Positions 31,080-40,110 are shown, counted from the stretch's first letter. The stretch is 64,000 nucleotides of DNA from Azospira restricta (GCF_016858125.1 NZ_CP064781.1:1178001-1242000); one strand, 5' to 3'. Numbers and translations: made by a program. Notes: generated by a model from the letters alone, not told the origin.

Positions 31080-31101
31080 AATTGTCCTTCCGGCGACAGA
31101 C
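31080..31101 (+). promoter_or_regulatory. imperfect copy of the Crp/Fnr-type palindrome
   Basis: AATTGTC, an 8-nt spacer and GACA repeat the left arm and part of the right arm of the palindrome found on the Crp/Fnr-type regulator promoter (35129-35150), with the same spacing. It matches 11 of 14 arm positions. It lies about 130 nt upstream of the binding-protein gene. Confidence 0.35.
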
Positions 31102-31229
31102 TCGCCGCCGGCGACGCCCTAGAGTCCCATATGCAGTCCTCAATCCGGCGCAGACCGGGAGGCGCCACGAAGCGAGCCCCGCCCTGCGCCTCGTTGCGCG
31201 GCAGGCTGCCTTACCGGAGGAGACAGTCC

Positions 31230-32366
31230 ATGAAGCACCTGCATCGCGTCCTGGCAAGGGCGCTGGCATCGCTGGCCCTGCTCGTCGCGACGCTCGCCGC
31301 GGCGCAGCCGGGCGGCGCGATCAAGCTCGGCCAGTCGCTGCCGCTGTCCGGCCCGCTGACCGAACTCGGCACCGAATACCGCGACGGCGCGCTGGCCTAC
31401 TTCAAGTGGATCAACGGCAAGGGCGGCGTGCACGGCCGGCGCATCGAGCTGCTGACGCTGGATGACGGCTACGTCGTCGACCGCAGCGTCGACAATGCGA
31501 AGAAGCTGCTCGACGAGCACGACGTCTTCGCCTTCTTCGGGATGTTCGGCAGCGCCAACTACGCGGCGCTGCTGCCGCTGGTCAACGAGCGCGGGGTGCC
31601 GTCGCTGGCGCCCTATACCGGCGCCGACGGCCTGCGCGCACAGCCGTCGCCGACCACCTTCTGGCTGCGCGCGAGCTACGGCGACGAGACCGAGAAGATC
31701 GTCGACCAGCTGACCACGCTCGGCATCAACCGCATCGCCGTCTTCTACCAGGACGACGCCTTCGGCAAGGCCGGCCTCGCCGGCGTCGAGGCGGCGCTGG
31801 CGAGGCGCCGGCTGCAGGTCGCGGCGACCGGCGTCTACGACAAGACCAGGAACGACGTCGGCGAGGCGGTGCGCGCGATCGGCGCCGCCGACCCGCAGGC
31901 GGTGGTGATGGTCAGCACCTACAAGCCGACCGCCGCCTTCGTCCAGCAGATGCGTGCCGCCGGCCGCGTGCCGCAGTTCTTCGCACTGTCGGTGGTCGGC
32001 CTCAAGGCGCTGCACGCCGAGCTCGGCGCCGCCGCTGCCGGCATCGCCATCTCGCAGGTCGTGCCCTTCCCGGAGAACGCGACGGCACCGGTGGTGCGCG
32101 AGATGCGTCAGCTGCCGGCGGCGCTGCTGCCCGCGGCCGGCGTCACCTATACGACGCTGGAGGGCTTCGTCGCCGCCAAGGTCATGGTCGAGGCGCTGCG
32201 CCGCGCCGGCGTGCAGCCGACGCGCGAGAAGCTGGTGGCGGCGCTGGAGTCGCTGCGCGAATACGACGCCGGTGGTTTCGTCGTCAATTACGCGCCGGGC
32301 AGCCGCCTCGGCTCGCGCTTCGCGGAAGTGACCATCGTCAGCAAGAGCGGCAAGCTGATGCGCTGA
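31230..32366 (+). CDS. branched-chain amino-acid-type ABC substrate-binding protein (orphan)
   Basis: A 378-residue periplasmic protein with a signal peptide (cleavage after about residue 24, TLAAAQ) and the Leu/Ile/Val-binding fold: LGQSLPLSGPLTELGTEYRDGALAYF at the start, PLVNERGVPSLAPYTGAD and a C-terminal hinge. No permease or ATPase lies next to it, so it may feed another transporter or act with a sensor. A strong Shine-Dalgarno (GGAGGAGACA) marks the ATG. It is bounded by terminators on both sides, so it is a single-gene unit. The ligand is unknown. Confidence 0.88.
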   Translation: MKHLHRVLARALASLALLVATLAAAQPGGAIKLGQSLPLSGPLTELGTEYRDGALAYFKWINGKGGVHGRRIELLTLDDGYVVDRSVDNAKKLLDEHDVFAFFGMFGSANYAALLPLVNERGVPSLAPYTGADGLRAQPSPTTFWLRASYGDETEKIVDQLTTLGINRIAVFYQDDAFGKAGLAGVEAALARRRLQVAATGVYDKTRNDVGEAVRAIGAADPQAVVMVSTYKPTAAFVQQMRAAGRVPQFFALSVVGLKALHAELGAAAAGIAISQVVPFPENATAPVVREMRQLPAALLPAAGVTYTTLEGFVAAKVMVEALRRAGVQPTREKLVAALESLREYDAGGFVVNYAPGSRLGSRFAEVTIVSKSGKLMR

Positions 32367-32403
32367 CGCCACGATCCCGGATTTACCCTCGTAGTGAGTC
32401 TTC

Positions 32404-32428
32404 GCCGGCGTAATGCCGGCTTTTTTTT
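32404..32428 (+). terminator. intrinsic terminator after the binding-protein gene
   Basis: GCCGGC repeated as an inverted pair around a short GTAAT loop (GCCGGC is its own reverse complement) is followed by eight T. Confidence 0.9.
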
Positions 32429-32469
32429 GCGAGTAGAATCGATTTCGGTTTCATTTCCTCCGGAGCCTC

Positions 32470-33795
32470 ATGCACTTGCTCGATCCTGTCGTCTGCCCAG
32501 TGGCCGCAGCGCTGCTCGTCGCACTCGCCGTGCTGTCTCCGACGGCGCATGCCGACGACGCGCCGGACTTCGCGGCGAGCACGCTGACCGGCGACTGGGG
32601 CGGCCTTCGCTCGGCCACCTGGTCGGCGGGCTGGCAATGGGAGGCGGGGCTCAAGGTCGACGCCCTGCGCACGCGCGGCGCCGAGCGTGACGGTACGCGC
32701 ACGATCAGCCACCTCGACCTCAAGCTGCGCGCCGATCTCGAGCGGCTGCTCGGCTGGGGCGACACCATTGCCTACGTGAACGTGATCGACAACCGCGGCG
32801 CCGGGCCGAACGCGCGCATCGGTAGCCTGATGGGCGTGTCCAACATCGAGGTGGCGGTGCCGACCGCACGCCTGTTCCATGCCTGGTTGCAGAAGGGTTT
32901 TGCCGACGGTCGCTGGTCGCTGCTCGCCGGCATCTATCCGATCGATTCCGAATTCTTCGCACTGGAGTCGGCGGCGACGCTGCTGCACCCGGCCTACGGC
33001 ACGCCGGCCGACCTGGCACTGACCGATACGCCGTCGGTGTTCAACAACGCGGCCTTCGGGGTGCGCGCCAAATGGTTGTCGCCGGACCGCAGTGTTTATG
33101 CGCAGGGCGCGCTGCTCGACGGCGTGCCCAACGATCCCGCGCACCCGCGCCGCAGTACCGTGCGCCTGTCCCGCCGCGACGGCGCTTTCGCCATTGCCGA
33201 GCTCGGCTGGATGCCGCTGGAGAGCGGCCATGCGTTCGAGCCGACCGACCCGGCGCAGGTCCGTCTGCCTCAGGCGCAGGCGGCCCACGAGCGCTACGAA
33301 GGCGTCAGCAAGTATGCGCTGGGGCTCTGGCGCTACAGCGCGCAGCGCCCCGATCTCGCCGACGACGATGCCGCGGGGGGATCGCGCGGGCGGCGGGCGC
33401 AGGGCGGCTACCTGCTCGCCGAGCGCACGCTGTGGGGGCTCGGCGACGATCCGGCACGCCACGTGTCGGCCTTTGCCCGCTACACCTTCGCCGGTCCCGA
33501 CACGACCGCGATCGACCGCAGCTGGAATCTCGGCCTGCGCGTGCGCGGCCCGTTCGCCGGCCGGCCGCTCGATACGCTGGCCTTCGGCTGGACGCGCGGC
33601 CGCGTCGCCGACAAGTACCGGCAGGTGCAGCCGGGGATGGGGAAGGCTGAGGAAGCGTTCGAGTTGTCGTGGCGTTTCGAGCTGGCGCCGGGGGTGGCCT
33701 GGCAGCCGGATCTGCAGCGCATCCGTCGTCCCGGCGGCAGCGACGCGGCGCGCCCGGTGACGGTGGCCGGCATGCGCCTCGACCTGGTGTTCTGA
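32470..33795 (+). CDS. OprB-family outer-membrane porin
   Basis: A 441-residue beta-barrel protein with a signal peptide (about 1-28, ending AHAD). The OprB/carbohydrate-selective porin hallmark LTGDWGGLR sits near the mature N-terminus, followed by amphipathic strands; the C-terminus ends in an aromatic residue (LDLVF), as outer-membrane proteins do. Members pass sugars or small acids. It sits next to an orphan binding protein, so it may supply the same solute, but it has its own leader after a terminator. Confidence 0.88.
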   Translation: MHLLDPVVCPVAAALLVALAVLSPTAHADDAPDFAASTLTGDWGGLRSATWSAGWQWEAGLKVDALRTRGAERDGTRTISHLDLKLRADLERLLGWGDTIAYVNVIDNRGAGPNARIGSLMGVSNIEVAVPTARLFHAWLQKGFADGRWSLLAGIYPIDSEFFALESAATLLHPAYGTPADLALTDTPSVFNNAAFGVRAKWLSPDRSVYAQGALLDGVPNDPAHPRRSTVRLSRRDGAFAIAELGWMPLESGHAFEPTDPAQVRLPQAQAAHERYEGVSKYALGLWRYSAQRPDLADDDAAGGSRGRRAQGGYLLAERTLWGLGDDPARHVSAFARYTFAGPDTTAIDRSWNLGLRVRGPFAGRPLDTLAFGWTRGRVADKYRQVQPGMGKAEEAFELSWRFELAPGVAWQPDLQRIRRPGGSDAARPVTVAGMRLDLVF

Positions 33796-33811
33796 ATCCG
33801 CCGCGCCGGAC

Positions 33812-34417
33812 TCAGCGGCGCTTCTTCTTCTTTTTCTTGCCCGGGTTCTCGTACTGCTCTATCGACGCCAGGTAATGGGCGATCGACTCGAGGTCGTCCG
33901 TGCCCAGGTCGCGGTACGAATCGCGCATCAGCGAGACGAACTTGCGCTTGCCGTCGGTGAAGGCCTTGATCTGCGTCAGCAGGTGCGTCAGCTCCTGCGC
34001 GTTCATGATCGGCGCGTCGTCGTCGCCGACGCGGCCCGACTCGGCGTGGCAGTCGACGCAGCGGCTGAAGTACAGCGCGCTGCCGCGTTGCACCTTGGCT
34101 GCGTCGGTCTCCTGCTTCGGGCGGATCGCTGTGCTGTCGGCGTAGTGTGCCGCGATCGCGGCGAGCTGCTCGGCGCCGAGCGTCGCCGGGATGTGGTCGG
34201 CGACCGACGTTGGCCGGCGGCCGCTCTGGAACTTCTGCATCGTCTCGGCCAGGTAGTTGGGCAGCTGGCCGTTGAGGTGCGGCGTCGCCGGTGCTGCGGC
34301 GATGCCGTCGGCGCCGTGGCATTTGGCGCAGGTGCCGGCGACGATCTCCGGCGCTTCGGCGGCAGGGGCGGCGAGCGGTGCGAGCAGCAGCGCGGCGAGG
34401 ATCAGTTGTCGTTTCAT
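33812..34417 (-). CDS. diheme c-type cytochrome (c4-like)
   Basis: A 201-residue periplasmic cytochrome with signal peptide (to about residue 20, APAAEA) and two heme-binding sites, CAKCH at 30-34 and CVDCH at 120-124. Methionines downstream of each site could be the sixth ligands. The two-domain layout resembles cytochrome c4, which carries electrons to terminal oxidases. The C-terminus is a run of Lys/Arg (KKKKKKRR), an unusual basic tail. It is the neighbour of the Crp/Fnr-type regulator on the same strand, which could control it in response to oxygen or redox. Confidence 0.85.
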   Translation of the reverse strand: MKRQLILAALLLAPLAAPAAEAPEIVAGTCAKCHGADGIAAAPATPHLNGQLPNYLAETMQKFQSGRRPTSVADHIPATLGAEQLAAIAAHYADSTAIRPKQETDAAKVQRGSALYFSRCVDCHAESGRVGDDDAPIMNAQELTHLLTQIKAFTDGKRKFVSLMRDSYRDLGTDDLESIAHYLASIEQYENPGKKKKKKRR

Positions 34418-34439
34418 GCGGGGTTCCGGCTGCTGCGGA

Positions 34440-35114
34440 TCAGCCGCCGTAGTTGCGCAGGCCGTCGAGGTCGAGGATGGTCAGCTTGCCGTACTCGAGG
34501 CGCAGCAGGTTGGCCTCCTGCAGCGCCTTCAGCGCCTGGTTCACGCGCTGCCGCGAGAGCCCGGCGAGGAAACCGATCTCCTCCTGCGAGATCTGCAGTT
34601 CGGGGCCGGTGCCCGGATAGAGCACCGGGTTGAACATCGCCGCCAGGTTGCGCGCCAGCCGCGCGTCGGTGTCGAGCAGGCGCTCGTTCTCCATCATGCC
34701 GATGAACTGGCCGAGGCGCTCGTTCAGCTGCGTGATCAGGAAGCGGTTGAACGGGATGCTGTGGTCCATCAGCCAGAGGAAGGTGTTGCGGTTCAGGTAG
34801 GCGATGCGCGAGGTGCGCAGCGCCATCACGTCGTACTTGCGCACGTCCTTCTTCAGCAGCGAGCCCTCGCCGAACCAGCCGCCGGCAGCCAGCCCGGTGA
34901 AGGTCGTTGTCTTGCCGGTGACCCAGTTGCTGGTCATCTTCACCAGGCCGTCGACGACCCCCATCCAGTGGTCGACCGGCTCGCCCTTCATGCAGACGAA
35001 GGCGCCGGTTTCGATCGTGCGTTCGCAGGTGCCTGCCAGCGCGCGCGCGAACTCCTCTTCGGTGAGCGTTTTGCCCCAGGTCGAATTGCGCAGCGCGGCT
35101 TCCAGCGTCGGCAT
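34440..35114 (-). CDS. Crp/Fnr-family transcriptional regulator
   Basis: A 224-residue regulator with an N-terminal cyclic-nucleotide-binding-type beta roll (about 25-135, GEPVDHWMGVVDGLVKM, GGWFGEGSLL), a dimerisation helix and a C-terminal winged helix (LQISQEEIGFLAGLSRQRVNQAL). The four-cysteine FNR cluster is absent. Recognition-helix positions corresponding to CRP Arg180, Glu181 and Arg185 read Arg, Gln and Gln, so target specificity should differ from CRP. The start at 35114 fits the domain, although no Shine-Dalgarno is seen. It is divergent from an acyl-CoA synthetase gene with a palindrome between them. Confidence 0.9.
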   Translation of the reverse strand: MPTLEAALRNSTWGKTLTEEEFARALAGTCERTIETGAFVCMKGEPVDHWMGVVDGLVKMTSNWVTGKTTTFTGLAAGGWFGEGSLLKKDVRKYDVMALRTSRIAYLNRNTFLWLMDHSIPFNRFLITQLNERLGQFIGMMENERLLDTDARLARNLAAMFNPVLYPGTGPELQISQEEIGFLAGLSRQRVNQALKALQEANLLRLEYGKLTILDLDGLRNYGG

Positions 35115-35128
35115 GAAAATATTTTTCG

Positions 35129-35150
35129 AATTGTCGGGATGGCGACAATT
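35129..35150. promoter_or_regulatory. perfect palindrome, likely autoregulatory operator
   Basis: AATTGTCG and CGACAATT flank a 6-nt spacer (GGATGG). The 8-bp arms and N6 spacing are the architecture of CRP-family sites (TGTGA-N6-TCACA) with changed bases. It overlaps the edge of a perfect minus-strand -10 and the predicted transcription start of the adjacent Crp/Fnr-type gene, so occupancy should repress that gene. Confidence 0.65.
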
Positions 35151-35153
35151 ATA
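35148..35153 (-). promoter_or_regulatory. -10 element of the Crp/Fnr-type regulator gene
   Basis: A perfect TATAAT on the minus strand, about 34 nt before the start codon. No good -35 lies at 16-18 bp, which suggests dependence on a factor or a weak promoter. The predicted start falls within the palindrome. Confidence 0.5.
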
Positions 35154-35349
35154 GACCTGGACAGTGGATAAACTGCGACGCATCAAGGGGGCTTTTCCGG
35201 GCTCCCGGGACCGTCCTCCGGTCCGTTTTCCAGGCGCCTGCCGGCATCGTTCGGCGAGGTCTGGCGGAGACGATGAGGACGGCATAACATGAGTGGCTTT
35301 GCCGGCGGCGCGGGTGCCGAACGGTGGCCGAAATAACGGAGGAGACAAT

Positions 35350-37320
35350 ATGCCGGACACGGCTTCCAGGGCGCTGGATACCTTTCCACGCCTGCTGTTC
35401 TACCATGCCCAGGTGCGCGGCAATCGGGTTGCCATGCGCGAGAAGGATCTGGGGATCTGGCAATCGTGGACCTGGGGCGACGTCGCCGAACACGTGCGCG
35501 CGCTCGCCTGCGGCCTCGCCGCGCTCGGCTTCAAGCGCGGCGACAACCTCGCGATCATCGGCGACAACCGTCCCCGGCTGTACATGATGATGACCGCCGT
35601 GCAGTGCCTCGGTGGCGTGCCGGTGCCGCTCTACCAGGACGCGGTCGGTGCCGAGATGCTGTTCGTGCTGCAGGACGCCGGCGTCCGTTTCGCGCTGGCC
35701 GAGGATCAGGAGCAGGTCGACAAGCTGCTCGAGATCAAGGAACAGCTGCCGGCGCTCGAGCACATCGTCTATGACGATCCGCGCGGCATGCGCCACTACA
35801 ACCAGCCCTTCCTGCACGACATCGAAGAGCTGATGGCGATGGGGCGGATCCACAACCAGAACCATCCGGACTTCCTCGACAGCGAGGTCGAGCAGGGGCA
35901 GGCCGACGACGTCAGCGTGATGCTCTACACCTCGGGCACCACCGGCAAGCCGAAGGGCGTCTGCCAGACGCACCACGCCTTCATCTCCTCGGCGCGCGGC
36001 GGCTGCGAGTTCGACAAGCTGACCGACGGCGAGGACATCCTCTCCTACCTGCCGATGGCCTGGGTCGGCGACCACCTGTTCTCGTTCGCGCAGGCGCATG
36101 TCGCCGGCTTCACGATCAACTGCCCGGAGTCCGGCGACACGGTGATGACCGACCTGCGCGAGATCGGGCCGACCTACTACTTCGCGCCGCCACGGGTGTT
36201 CGAGAACCTGCTGACGCAGGTGATGATCCGCATGGAGGACGCCGGCGCGATCAAGCAGAAGATGTTCCATTTCTTCATGGACGTCGCCCGCCGCTGCGGC
36301 GCCGAGATTCTCGACGGCAAGAGCGTCGCGCTCGGCGACCGCCTGCTCTATGCGCTCGGCAGCCTGCTGGTCTACGGTCCGCTGAAGAACGTGCTCGGCA
36401 TGAGCCGCATCCGCGTCGCCTACACCGCCGGCGCGGCGATCGGTCCCGACCTGTTCCGCTTCTACCGTTCGATCGGCATCAACCTGAAACAGCTCTACGG
36501 CCAGACCGAGACCTGCGCCTACGTCTGCCTGCAGCCGGACGGCCAGATCAAGCTCGATTCGGTGGGCATGCCGGCGCCGGGGGTGGAGGTGAAGATCGCC
36601 GACAACGGCGAGATCCTGGTCAAGGGGCCGATGCTGCTGAAGGGCTACTACCAGCGTCCCGACGCCACCGCCGAGTCGATCAACGCCGACGGCTACTTCA
36701 TGACCGGCGACGCCGGCTTCTTTGACGACGACGGCCACCTGAAGATCATCGACCGCGCCAAGGACGTCGGCAAGCTCGCCAACGGGGCGATGTTCGCGCC
36801 GAACTACATCGAGAACAAGCTGAAGTTCTTCCCGCACATCAAGGAGGCCGTCTGCTTCGGCCACGACCGCGACAAGGTCTGCGCCTTTATCAACATCGAC
36901 GTCGGCGCCGTCGGCAACTGGGCGGAGCGTCGCGGCATCGCCTACTCCGGCTACGCCGACCTCGCCGGCAAGAACGAGGTCTACGACCTGATCCAGGAGT
37001 GCGTCGAGAAGATCAACACCGAGCTGGTGCAGGAAGGCATGCTTGCCGACTCGCAGGTGCATCGCTTCCTCGTGTTGCACAAGGAGCTCGATCCCGACGA
37101 CGACGAGCTGACGCGCACGCGCAAGGTCCGTCGCGGCTTCATTTCGGAGAAGTACGCCGTCCTCATCGAGGCGCTGTACGGCGGCAAGGCCTCGCAGTAC
37201 ATCGAGACCGAGGTCAAGTTCGAGGACGGCCGGCGCGGCAAGGTCGCGGCGGATCTGCAGATCCGCGACGCCAGGACGATTCCGGTCGTCAAGGCTGCTG
37301 CCGGCCGCAAGGCGGCATAA
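35350..37320 (+). CDS. AMP-forming acyl-CoA synthetase (long-chain/aryl type)
   Basis: A 656-residue ANL-superfamily enzyme that would activate a carboxylic acid to its CoA thioester. The P-loop LYTSGTTGKPKGV is near 195, the A5 motif LYGQTETCAY near 380, the A7 region GYFMTGDAGFFDDDGHLKIIDR near 450 and the A10 lysine region KLANGAMFAPNYIENKL follows. The enzyme is longer than acetyl-CoA synthetase homologues and fits the FadD15/long-chain group. It heads the ABC transporter operon (10 nt to the next gene), coupling uptake to activation. The Shine-Dalgarno CGGAGGAGACA is strong. The substrate is probably a fatty or aromatic acid. Confidence 0.88.
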   Translation: MPDTASRALDTFPRLLFYHAQVRGNRVAMREKDLGIWQSWTWGDVAEHVRALACGLAALGFKRGDNLAIIGDNRPRLYMMMTAVQCLGGVPVPLYQDAVGAEMLFVLQDAGVRFALAEDQEQVDKLLEIKEQLPALEHIVYDDPRGMRHYNQPFLHDIEELMAMGRIHNQNHPDFLDSEVEQGQADDVSVMLYTSGTTGKPKGVCQTHHAFISSARGGCEFDKLTDGEDILSYLPMAWVGDHLFSFAQAHVAGFTINCPESGDTVMTDLREIGPTYYFAPPRVFENLLTQVMIRMEDAGAIKQKMFHFFMDVARRCGAEILDGKSVALGDRLLYALGSLLVYGPLKNVLGMSRIRVAYTAGAAIGPDLFRFYRSIGINLKQLYGQTETCAYVCLQPDGQIKLDSVGMPAPGVEVKIADNGEILVKGPMLLKGYYQRPDATAESINADGYFMTGDAGFFDDDGHLKIIDRAKDVGKLANGAMFAPNYIENKLKFFPHIKEAVCFGHDRDKVCAFINIDVGAVGNWAERRGIAYSGYADLAGKNEVYDLIQECVEKINTELVQEGMLADSQVHRFLVLHKELDPDDDELTRTRKVRRGFISEKYAVLIEALYGGKASQYIETEVKFEDGRRGKVAADLQIRDARTIPVVKAAAGRKAA

Positions 37321-37329
37321 GGAGAGACC

Positions 37330-38115
37330 ATGAACGGACGACAGATCGGCGACGTCATCCTCGACCTGCAGAACATCTCGCTGCGCTTCGGGGGCGTCAA
37401 GGCGCTGACCAACATTTCCTTCGACGTGCGCGAGCACGAGATCCGGGCGATCATCGGCCCCAACGGCGCCGGCAAGAGTTCGATGCTCAACGTCATCAAC
37501 GGCGTCTACCACCCGCAGGAAGGGCGCATCGTCTTCCACGGCGAGGAGCGCCGCAGGATGGAGCCGCACATGGCGGCGATGCAGGGGATCGCCCGCACCT
37601 TCCAGAACATCGCGCTGTTCAAGGGTATGAGCGTGCTCGACAACATCATGACCGGGCGCATCACCAAGATGAAGTCGAACTTCCTCGAGCAGGCGATCCA
37701 CATCGGCCGCGCCCAGCGCGAGGAGCTCGAGCATCGCCGCAAGGTCGAGGAGGTGATCGACTTCCTCGAGATCCAGCACATCCGCAAGACCCCGGTCGGG
37801 CGTCTGCCCTACGGCCTGCAGAAGCGCGTCGAGCTCGCCCGCGCGCTCGCCGCCGAGCCGTCGATGCTGCTTCTCGACGAGCCGATGGCGGGCATGAACG
37901 TCGAGGAAAAGCAGGACATGTGCCGCTTCATCCTCGACGTGAACGACCAGATGGGCACCACCATCGTGCTCATCGAGCACGACATGGGCGTCGTCATGGA
38001 TATCTCCGATCGCGTCGTCGTCCTCGACTACGGCAAGAAGATCGGCGACGGTACGCCGGACGACGTGCGCAACAACGAAGAAGTGATCAGCGCCTATCTC
38101 GGCGTTGCCCACTAA
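37330..38115 (+). CDS. branched-chain-type ABC transporter ATPase (LivG-like)
   Basis: A 261-residue nucleotide-binding subunit with Walker A GPNGAGKSSM near residue 45. The signature is PYGLQKRVELARAL rather than LSGGQ, Walker B is MLLLDEPMAGMN, and the switch histidine is in IEHDMGVV. The long insert between Walker A and signature and the C-terminal tail are typical of LivG. It lies between the acyl-CoA synthetase and permease genes in a tight operon. Pairs with the LivF-like ATPase encoded at 41614. Confidence 0.93.
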   Translation: MNGRQIGDVILDLQNISLRFGGVKALTNISFDVREHEIRAIIGPNGAGKSSMLNVINGVYHPQEGRIVFHGEERRRMEPHMAAMQGIARTFQNIALFKGMSVLDNIMTGRITKMKSNFLEQAIHIGRAQREELEHRRKVEEVIDFLEIQHIRKTPVGRLPYGLQKRVELARALAAEPSMLLLDEPMAGMNVEEKQDMCRFILDVNDQMGTTIVLIEHDMGVVMDISDRVVVLDYGKKIGDGTPDDVRNNEEVISAYLGVAH

Positions 38116-38127
38116 AGGGGGACAGAC

Positions 38128-39021
38128 ATGCAGTTCTTTCTGGAAGTCCTGATCGGCGGCCTGCTCTCGGGGGTGATGTATTCCTTCGTCGCGCTCGGTT
38201 TCGTGCTGATCTACAAGGCCTCGGGGGTGTTCAACTTCGCGCAGGGGGCGATGGTCTTCTTCGCCGCGCTCACCTTCGTCGGCATCCTCGAGCTCGGCGT
38301 GCCGTTCTGGATCGCGCTGGTGCTCGCCTTCGGCGCCATGGTGCTGCTCGGCATCGGCACCGAGCGCATCGTGCTGCGGCCGATGGTCAACCAGCCGCCG
38401 ATCGCGCTGTTCATGGCGACGATCGGGCTGACCTTCTTCGTCGAGGGCCTGGCCCAGGCGATGTGGGGTGCCAGCGTGCGCGGCCTGGATCTCGGCATCC
38501 AGGACGAACCGATCGAATGGATGATGGAGGCGACCGGCATCGGCGTCTCCAAGTTCGACCTTTTTGCCGCCGGGGTCGCGGCGGTGCTGGTCACGGCCCT
38601 GGCGCTTTTCTTCCAATACACCCGGGTCGGCCGCGCGCTGCGCGCGGTCGCCGACGACCACCAGGCGGCGCTGTCGATCGGCATCCCGCTGCAGACGATC
38701 TGGCGCATCGTCTGGGCGGTCGCCGGCTTCGTCGCGCTGGTCGCCGGGTTGATCTGGGGGGCCCGCAACGGCGTGCAGTTCGCGCTCACCTTCACCGCGC
38801 TGAAGGCGCTGCCGGTGCTGATCCTCGGCGGCTTCACCTCGGTCCCGGGGGCCATCGTCGGCGGCCTGATCATCGGCTCGTCGGAGAAGCTGGCGGAGGT
38901 CTATCTCGGCGCCTACGTCGGCGGCGGCATCGACTCGTGGTTCCCGTACGTGATGGCGCTGGCCTTCCTGCTGATCCGGCCGGAAGGGCTGTTCGGCGAA
39001 AAGCACATCGATCGCGTCTGA
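38128..39021 (+). CDS. branched-chain-type ABC transporter permease (LivH-like)
   Basis: A 297-residue inner-membrane permease with about eight hydrophobic helices, beginning LEVLIGGLLSGVMYSFVALGFVLIYKASGVFNFAQG, a signature of LivH. The EAA-like loop reads GRALRAVADDHQAALSIGI near 165-185. It works with the LivM-like permease encoded downstream. Confidence 0.93.
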   Translation: MQFFLEVLIGGLLSGVMYSFVALGFVLIYKASGVFNFAQGAMVFFAALTFVGILELGVPFWIALVLAFGAMVLLGIGTERIVLRPMVNQPPIALFMATIGLTFFVEGLAQAMWGASVRGLDLGIQDEPIEWMMEATGIGVSKFDLFAAGVAAVLVTALALFFQYTRVGRALRAVADDHQAALSIGIPLQTIWRIVWAVAGFVALVAGLIWGARNGVQFALTFTALKALPVLILGGFTSVPGAIVGGLIIGSSEKLAEVYLGAYVGGGIDSWFPYVMALAFLLIRPEGLFGEKHIDRV

Positions 39022-39042
39022 TTCGGCAGGGAGAGAAAACTC

Positions 39043-40110
39043 ATGCTTTACCGTGAAGCCGGCCAGTTCAAGGCCACCTACGCAGCGGACCAGCAGATCT
39101 TCCCGATCCGCCAGGACCGCATCGGCATCCAGCTGCTGCTCGCGCTCGCCTTCGTCGCCGTGCCGCTCTTCGCCAGCGAATACTGGCTGAAGGCGATCAT
39201 GGTGCCGTTCCTGGTGTTCTCGCTGGCGGCGCTCGGGCTGAACATCCTGACCGGTTACGCCGGCCAGCTGTCGCTCGGCTCCGCCGCGTTCATGGCGGTC
39301 GGGGCCTTCGCCTCCTACAACTTCATGCTGCGCATCGACGGCATGCCGCTGCTCGTCGCCTTCGCGCTCGGCGGCCTGATGGCGGCGCTGGTGGGCATCG
39401 CCTTCGGCCTGCCCAGCCTGCGCATCAAGGGCTTCTATCTCGCGGTGGCGACGCTGGCGGCGCAGTTCTTCATCGTCTGGCTGCTGACCAAGGTCGGCTG
39501 GTTCTCGAACGACTCCTCGTCGGGCGTGATCACCGCGCAGGAGATGGTCATCCTCGGCTACCGTTTCGATTCGCCGCAGGCCAAGTACCTGCTGGTGCTG
39601 TCGATCGTCGCGGTGATGGCGCTGATGGCGAAGAACATGGTGCGCAGCTCGGTCGGCCGCGCCTGGATGGCGGTGCGCGACATGGACGTGGCGGCCGAGG
39701 TGATCGGCATCCGCATCATGTACACGAAGCTCCTGGCCTTCGCCGTCAGCTCGTTCTACTGCGGCGTCGCCGGCGCGCTCTACGCCTTCGCCTACCTCGG
39801 CACGGTCGAGCCGGAAGGCTTCAACCTCGATCTCTCGTTCAAGATCCTGTTCATGATCATCATCGGCGGCGTCGGCTCGATCAGCGGTGCCTTCCTCGGC
39901 TCGGCCTTCATCGTGCTGCTGCCGATCTTCCTCGACGTGCTCGTGCAGGACGTGTTCGCCGGCCTGCTCTCGCCGTCGATCGCTTCGAACATGCAGCTGA
40001 TGGTGTTCGGCGGGCTGATCATCTTCTTCCTGATCGTCGAGCCGCACGGCCTGGCGCGGCTGTGGCAGATCGCCAAGGAGAAATTGCGGCTGTGGCCGTT
40101 CCCCCACTAA
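39043..40110 (+). CDS. branched-chain-type ABC transporter permease (LivM-like)
   Basis: A 355-residue permease with a cytoplasmic N-terminal stretch of about 35 residues, then eight or nine membrane helices. The LivM pattern LNILTGYAGQLSLGSAAFMAVGAF is near 70-95, and the loop GRAWMAVRDMDVAAEVIGI is near 205-225. It is flanked by the LivH-like permease and substrate-binding protein genes in one operon. Confidence 0.93.
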   Translation: MLYREAGQFKATYAADQQIFPIRQDRIGIQLLLALAFVAVPLFASEYWLKAIMVPFLVFSLAALGLNILTGYAGQLSLGSAAFMAVGAFASYNFMLRIDGMPLLVAFALGGLMAALVGIAFGLPSLRIKGFYLAVATLAAQFFIVWLLTKVGWFSNDSSSGVITAQEMVILGYRFDSPQAKYLLVLSIVAVMALMAKNMVRSSVGRAWMAVRDMDVAAEVIGIRIMYTKLLAFAVSSFYCGVAGALYAFAYLGTVEPEGFNLDLSFKILFMIIIGGVGSISGAFLGSAFIVLLPIFLDVLVQDVFAGLLSPSIASNMQLMVFGGLIIFFLIVEPHGLARLWQIAKEKLRLWPFPH

